The notes under the pieces are model-generated. The model was not told where the DNA came from. It made no database searches and saw only the letters and a program-made list of their open reading frames with translations. Positions 61,071-64,000 of a stretch of 64,000 bases of DNA are shown one piece after another (within the stretch, counting starts at the first letter, position 1; each line of letters starts with the position of its first letter). A program made the position numbers and the translations under genes. Source of the DNA: Corynebacterium uropygiale (lineage in GTDB: Bacteria; Actinomycetota; Actinomycetes; Mycobacteriales; Mycobacteriaceae). The stretch spans positions 310,001 through 374,000 of the forward strand of contig NZ_JAKGSI010000001.1 of assembly GCF_021568315.1 (NCBI RefSeq), written 5' to 3'.

Positions 61071-62050
61071 GGCTTCTCCCCCGAGGCTTTCTGGGCGACA
61101 TCCCCCGAGTCGGCGACGGCCATGTAGACGTCATCGAGGCTGGGTGGGGTCATGGCGGCGTCGATAATGGCGTCCTCCGAGCCGTTCCACAGGCTGAGAA
61201 TGTGCACCATGTCGCGGTAGCCATTGGGGGCGATGACGCGCGGGGCGGGGCCAGCCTGTGCCTCGTCCGCGAGCTCATAGCCCTCCGCGGTGATGGTGCG
61301 GCGGAAGGTATCGGCGTCGGCGTCCTCGCGGAAGGTGACGGTGCACAGCGGTGTGCCGTAGCGGCCCTTGAGCTCCTGGGGTGTGCCCTCGTCGATGACG
61401 ACGCCCTCCGCCAGCACCGCGATGCGATCCGCGAGCGCATCGGCCTCCTCGAGGTATTGGGTGGTGAGGAGGATCGCCGTGCCGCTGTGGCTCAGGTCCT
61501 TGATCATGGCCCAGACATCGGCGCGGCTCGCGGGATCGAGGCCCGTGGTGGGCTCGTCAAGGAAGAGCAGCGAGGGCGGCACCATGAGGGAGACTGCGAT
61601 ATCCAGCCGGCGGCGCATGCCCCCCGAGTAGTCGCTCACGCGACGGTCTGCCGCGCCCTCGAGGCCGAACTGGCTCAGCAGCTCCGCGGCGCGCTCAGCG
61701 GCCTCTGCCCGCGTGAGCCCGGAGAGCAGACCGAAGTACCGGAGGTTTTCCCTTCCCGTGAGGATGGGGTCGACGGCAGCGTATTGCCCGGTGAGCGCGA
61801 TGGACTGCCGAATTCCGGCGGGATCTGTGGCGAGGTCATGGCCATCAATGCGCACCGAACCCTTCGTGAAGGGGAGGAGCGTGGAGAGGACATTGACGAG
61901 CGTGGTCTTTCCGGCACCGTTGGCACCGAGCACCGCGACGATGCTGCCGGCCTCGATGTTGAGGTTCACCCCGCGGAGAATGTGAGCGCGCGAGGAGCGA
62001 GAGCCCAGCTCACAGTGGAGGTCGCGAACCTCCAGCGTTGGATCACTCAT
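61067..62050 (-). CDS. ABC-2 type exporter ATPase (DrrA-like, second cassette)
   Basis: A 327-residue ATPase with Walker A GANGAGKTT, QSIALTGQYAAVDPILTGRE, a variant signature YSGGMRRRLDIAVSL and Walker B LLFLDEPTTGLDPASR. The DrrA-type C-terminus reads PPSLDDVYMAV. It is clearly related to the ATPase at 50682-51650 but divergent. It is the first gene of its operon; the spc-block promoter lies on the other side of the 257-base gap to rplN. Confidence 0.9.
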   Translation of the reverse strand: MSDPTLEVRDLHCELGSRSSRAHILRGVNLNIEAGSIVAVLGANGAGKTTLVNVLSTLLPFTKGSVRIDGHDLATDPAGIRQSIALTGQYAAVDPILTGRENLRYFGLLSGLTRAEAAERAAELLSQFGLEGAADRRVSDYSGGMRRRLDIAVSLMVPPSLLFLDEPTTGLDPASRADVWAMIKDLSHSGTAILLTTQYLEEADALADRIAVLAEGVVIDEGTPQELKGRYGTPLCTVTFREDADADTFRRTITAEGYELADEAQAGPAPRVIAPNGYRDMVHILSLWNGSEDAIIDAAMTPPSLDDVYMAVADSGDVAQKASGEKP

Positions 62051-62161
62051 GTGACTTCCTTAATGCTTATGATATTTCGTGATTGAGCATAATCAAACAC
62101 TAAGGTGGGCGCAATATATGTGGGGGGAGGCGGGGGCGGAGCGCGGATGCGGCGGCGTCAT

Positions 62162-62191
62162 TTGCGCCGATCGGGGGCCATGTGTGATAAT
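62162..62191 (+). promoter_or_regulatory. Candidate promoter of rplN-rplX-rplE
   Basis: TTGCGC (62162-62167) and GATAAT (62186-62191) are spaced by 18 bases. A second, short-spaced TTGACC...CATAAT pair lies at 62214-62238. Confidence 0.5.
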
Positions 62192-62307
62192 GCTCGGGTT
62201 GCTTGTGGGGGTGTTGACCCCTGCGAGTCGCGCATAATCCCGACCGCGTGCGTGAGGGTCGGTAATTCCGCGCACAACTGTCATCCAGGTCGAAAAGGAG
62301 ACTCTCA

Positions 62308-62676
62308 GTGATTCAGCAAGAATCGCGCCTGAAGGTCGCCGACAACACCGGTGCCCGGGAAATCCTGTGCATCCGTGTCCTCGGTGGCTCCACCCGGCGC
62401 TTTGCTGGCATTGGCGACACCATCGTGGCCACTGTTAAGCATGCAACCCCCGGCGGAAGCGTGAAGGCTGGCGACATCGTCAAGGCTGTGATCGTCCGCG
62501 CGAAGAAGGAAACCCGTCGTCCCGACGGCTCCTACATCGCGTTCGATGAGAACGCCGCCGTCATCATCCGTAACGACAACGAGCCTCGCGGCACCCGCAT
62601 CTTCGGGCCGGTCGCTCGCGAGCTGCGCGAGAAGAAGTTCATGAAGATCGTTTCTCTCGCTCCGGAGGTGATCTAA
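62308..62676 (+). CDS. rplN: 50S ribosomal protein L14
   Basis: The 122-residue L14 protein at the subunit interface. It begins at a GTG with AAAAGGAGA upstream ([20 protein letters not shown]). It has [20 protein letters not shown]. First gene of the split spc block. Its stop overlaps the rplX start. Confidence 0.98.
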   Translation: MIQQESRLKVADNTGAREILCIRVLGGSTRRFAGIGDTIVATVKHATPGGSVKAGDIVKAVIVRAKKETRRPDGSYIAFDENAAVIIRNDNEPRGTRIFGPVARELREKKFMKIVSLAPEVI

Positions 62677-62990
62677 TGAAGATTCACAAGGGCGATATGG
62701 TTCTCGTGATCTCTGGCCGGGACAAGGGCGTCAAGGGCAAGGTTATTCAGGCTTTCCCGAAGACCGAGAAGGTTCTGGTTGAGGGTGTGAACCGCGTCAA
62801 GAAGCACGTCGCGAACTCCGCTCCCGAGCGTGGTGCTGAGTCCGGCGGCATCGTGACCCAGGAGGCCCCCATCCACGTGTCCAAGGTGATGGTTCTCGAC
62901 TCCGACGGTAACCCGACCCGCGTCGGCTACCGCTTCGATGAGAACGGCCGCAAGGTTCGCATCTCGCGTCGCAACGGGAAGGACATCTAA
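62676..62990 (+). CDS. rplX: 50S ribosomal protein L24
   Basis: The 104-residue assembly-initiator protein with the KOW motif ([23 protein letters not shown]) and [20 protein letters not shown]. It starts within the rplN stop (TAATG). Confidence 0.98.
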   Translation: MKIHKGDMVLVISGRDKGVKGKVIQAFPKTEKVLVEGVNRVKKHVANSAPERGAESGGIVTQEAPIHVSKVMVLDSDGNPTRVGYRFDENGRKVRISRRNGKDI

Positions 62991-62992
62991 GA

Positions 62993-63553
62993 ATGGCTGA
63001 GAATTACACCCCCCGTCTGAAGACCACCTACCGCGACGAGATTCGTACCAAGCTCCAGGACGAGTTCAAGTACGAGAACGTCATGCAGATCCCCGGCCTG
63101 ACCAAGATCGTGGTCAACATGGGTGTCGGCGACGCTGCTCGCGACTCCAAGCTCATCAACGGTGCGATGAACGACCTGGCCCTCATCACAGGCCAGAAGC
63201 CGCAGCTGCGTCGCGCTCGCAAGTCCATCGCGAACTTCAAGCTCCGCGAGGGCATGCCGATCGGCGCGAAGGTCACCCTCCGCGGCGACCGCATGTGGGA
63301 GTTCCTCGACCGTCTGCTGACCGTCGCTCTCCCGCGTATCCGCGACTTCCGCGGCCTGTCTGACCAGCAGTTCGATGGTCACGGCAACTACACCTTCGGT
63401 CTCACCGAGCAGACCATGTTCTACGAGATCGACGTGGACAAGGTTGATCGTCCGCGCGGTATGGACATCACCGTTGTCACCACCGCGACCAACGACGAGG
63501 AAGGCCGCTTCCTTCTCCGCCAGCTCGGCTTCCCCTTCAAGAAGAACGACTAA
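62993..63553 (+). CDS. rplE: 50S ribosomal protein L5
   Basis: The 186-residue L5 protein contacts 5S rRNA and the P-site tRNA. It has [40 protein letters not shown] and [20 protein letters not shown]. rpsN/rpsH would normally follow; here a terminator and a transporter gene do. Confidence 0.98.
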   Translation: MAENYTPRLKTTYRDEIRTKLQDEFKYENVMQIPGLTKIVVNMGVGDAARDSKLINGAMNDLALITGQKPQLRRARKSIANFKLREGMPIGAKVTLRGDRMWEFLDRLLTVALPRIRDFRGLSDQQFDGHGNYTFGLTEQTMFYEIDVDKVDRPRGMDITVVTTATNDEEGRFLLRQLGFPFKKND

Positions 63554-63587
63554 GGCGGTTCACCCCTCGCGGTGAATGCAGCATCCA

Positions 63588-63623
63588 CCCCGCTCCTCTT
63601 CCCAGCGAAGAGCAGCGGGGTTT
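63588..63623 (+). terminator. Terminator after rplE
   Basis: Bases 63588-63601 pair with 63607-63620 except for one mismatch, with a 5-base loop and TTT after the stem. Confidence 0.82.
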
Positions 63624-63728
63624 ATGCGTTCTGAGCAGTGCGGATGGGGAGTCCTGCACGCGCGAGGCGGTCATGTCCGGCCCTGAGATTAAGATGAGCC
63701 CAACGCGTCAATGCACTAAGGAGTTCTC

Positions 63729-64000
63729 ATGAGTCTCACCGAGGCCGTGGCGGCCGCCGTCACGAAGAAAGACACCCTCTTCCGGGAGGACCTCCCGCGC
63801 TATAGCGTGCGGGCCATCCTCGCCGGGGCGTACCTCACCCTCGGCACCGCCTGCGCTGGGGTGGCCGGGCAGGCGGTGAATGGGCTCGCCCCCGGGCTTG
63901 GGCCCATTGTGTTCTCCCTGCTCTTTGGCCTGGGGCTCTTCAGCATCATCATCTTGGGTGCCGAGCTTGCCACAGGGGACATGATGTTCTTCAGCTACGG
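63729..64000 (+). CDS. Formate/nitrite transporter family protein, 3' end outside the window
   Basis: The ATG at 63729 follows AAGGAG and starts a frame that stays open to the window edge. The product begins MSLTEAVAAAVTKKDTLFRE and has two helices (YSVRAILAGAYLTLGTACAG; GPIVFSLLFGLGLFSIIILG). It then reads GAELATGDMMFFSYG, the FNT signature of FocA/NirC channels, in the central position. The 90 residues present fit the N-terminal third of the family. It would conduct formate, nitrite or a related anion. Substrate unknown. Confidence 0.88.
   Translation, partial: MSLTEAVAAAVTKKDTLFREDLPRYSVRAILAGAYLTLGTACAGVAGQAVNGLAPGLGPIVFSLLFGLGLFSIIILGAELATGDMMFFSY

Overview
The window is GC-rich chromosomal DNA from an actinomycete, almost certainly a Corynebacterium or close relative. 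The evidence is a core ribosomal/RNA polymerase region in corynebacterial order (rplA, rplJ-rplL, DUF3068 gene, rpoB-rpoC, rpsL-rpsG-fusA-tuf, S10 cluster, rplN-rplX-rplE), the paired CE1758/CE1759-type flavin enzymes first named from C. efficiens, an exact McbR-type box (TAGAC-N6-GTCTA), DtxR-like boxes, and several genes whose -10 element lies so close to the start codon that the mRNA is probably leaderless. No rRNA, tRNA, CRISPR array, insertion sequence or prophage was seen.

Layout. 1-8.2 kb: the 3' end of rplA, a fused scar of two decayed divergent genes (HxlR regulator and NAD(P)H-binding oxidoreductase), an LtaS-like sulfatase, a sarcosine/N-methyltryptophan oxidase, a PTS IIABC permease, and a luciferase-like monooxygenase with its FMN reductase. 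8.2-9.5 kb: rplJ-rplL behind an L10 leader with an attenuator. 9.6-13.5 kb: two MFS transporters and a DUF3068 protein. 13.5-21.3 kb: rpoB-rpoC, closed by a strong bidirectional terminator. 21.3-27.4 kb: two divergent siderophore/heme-type ABC importers. 27.4-32.3 kb: rpsL-rpsG-fusA-tuf. 32.3-38.8 kb: a TipA-like MerR regulator and the choline-to-glycine-betaine genes betB, betT and betA. 38.8-40.4 kb: a thiosulfate transporter with a fused TusA domain behind an McbR-type operator. 40.4-43.3 kb: a six-gene Asp23/Gls24 cell-envelope operon. 43.8-49.0 kb: rpsJ to rpsQ. 49.0-62.3 kb: a 13.3 kb accessory block between rpsQ and rplN. 62.3-63.6 kb: rplN-rplX-rplE, ended by a terminator. 63.7 kb to the end: the start of a formate/nitrite transporter gene.

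How the parts fit together. The core genes supply ribosomes, elongation factors and RNA polymerase. Accessory genes sit at operon boundaries, often with the next core promoter starting 3-5 bases after their stop codon. The accessory genes mostly concern nutrient and metal supply: iron (two FecCD systems and a siderophore-interacting reductase next to an ABC-2 exporter, behind a DtxR-like box), zinc (a lone AztD-type metallochaperone behind a Zur-like box), sulfur (fused thiosulfate uptake protein) and osmoprotection (betaine).

The most noteworthy items are the rpsQ-rplN island, which has similar DrrA/DrrB-like ABC-2 cassettes near its two ends and a decayed ykvI-type gene inside; the fused thiosulfate carrier under an apparent McbR operator; the lantibiotic-immunity-like ABC/two-component module with no visible lantibiotic gene; and the HxlR/oxidoreductase deletion scar.
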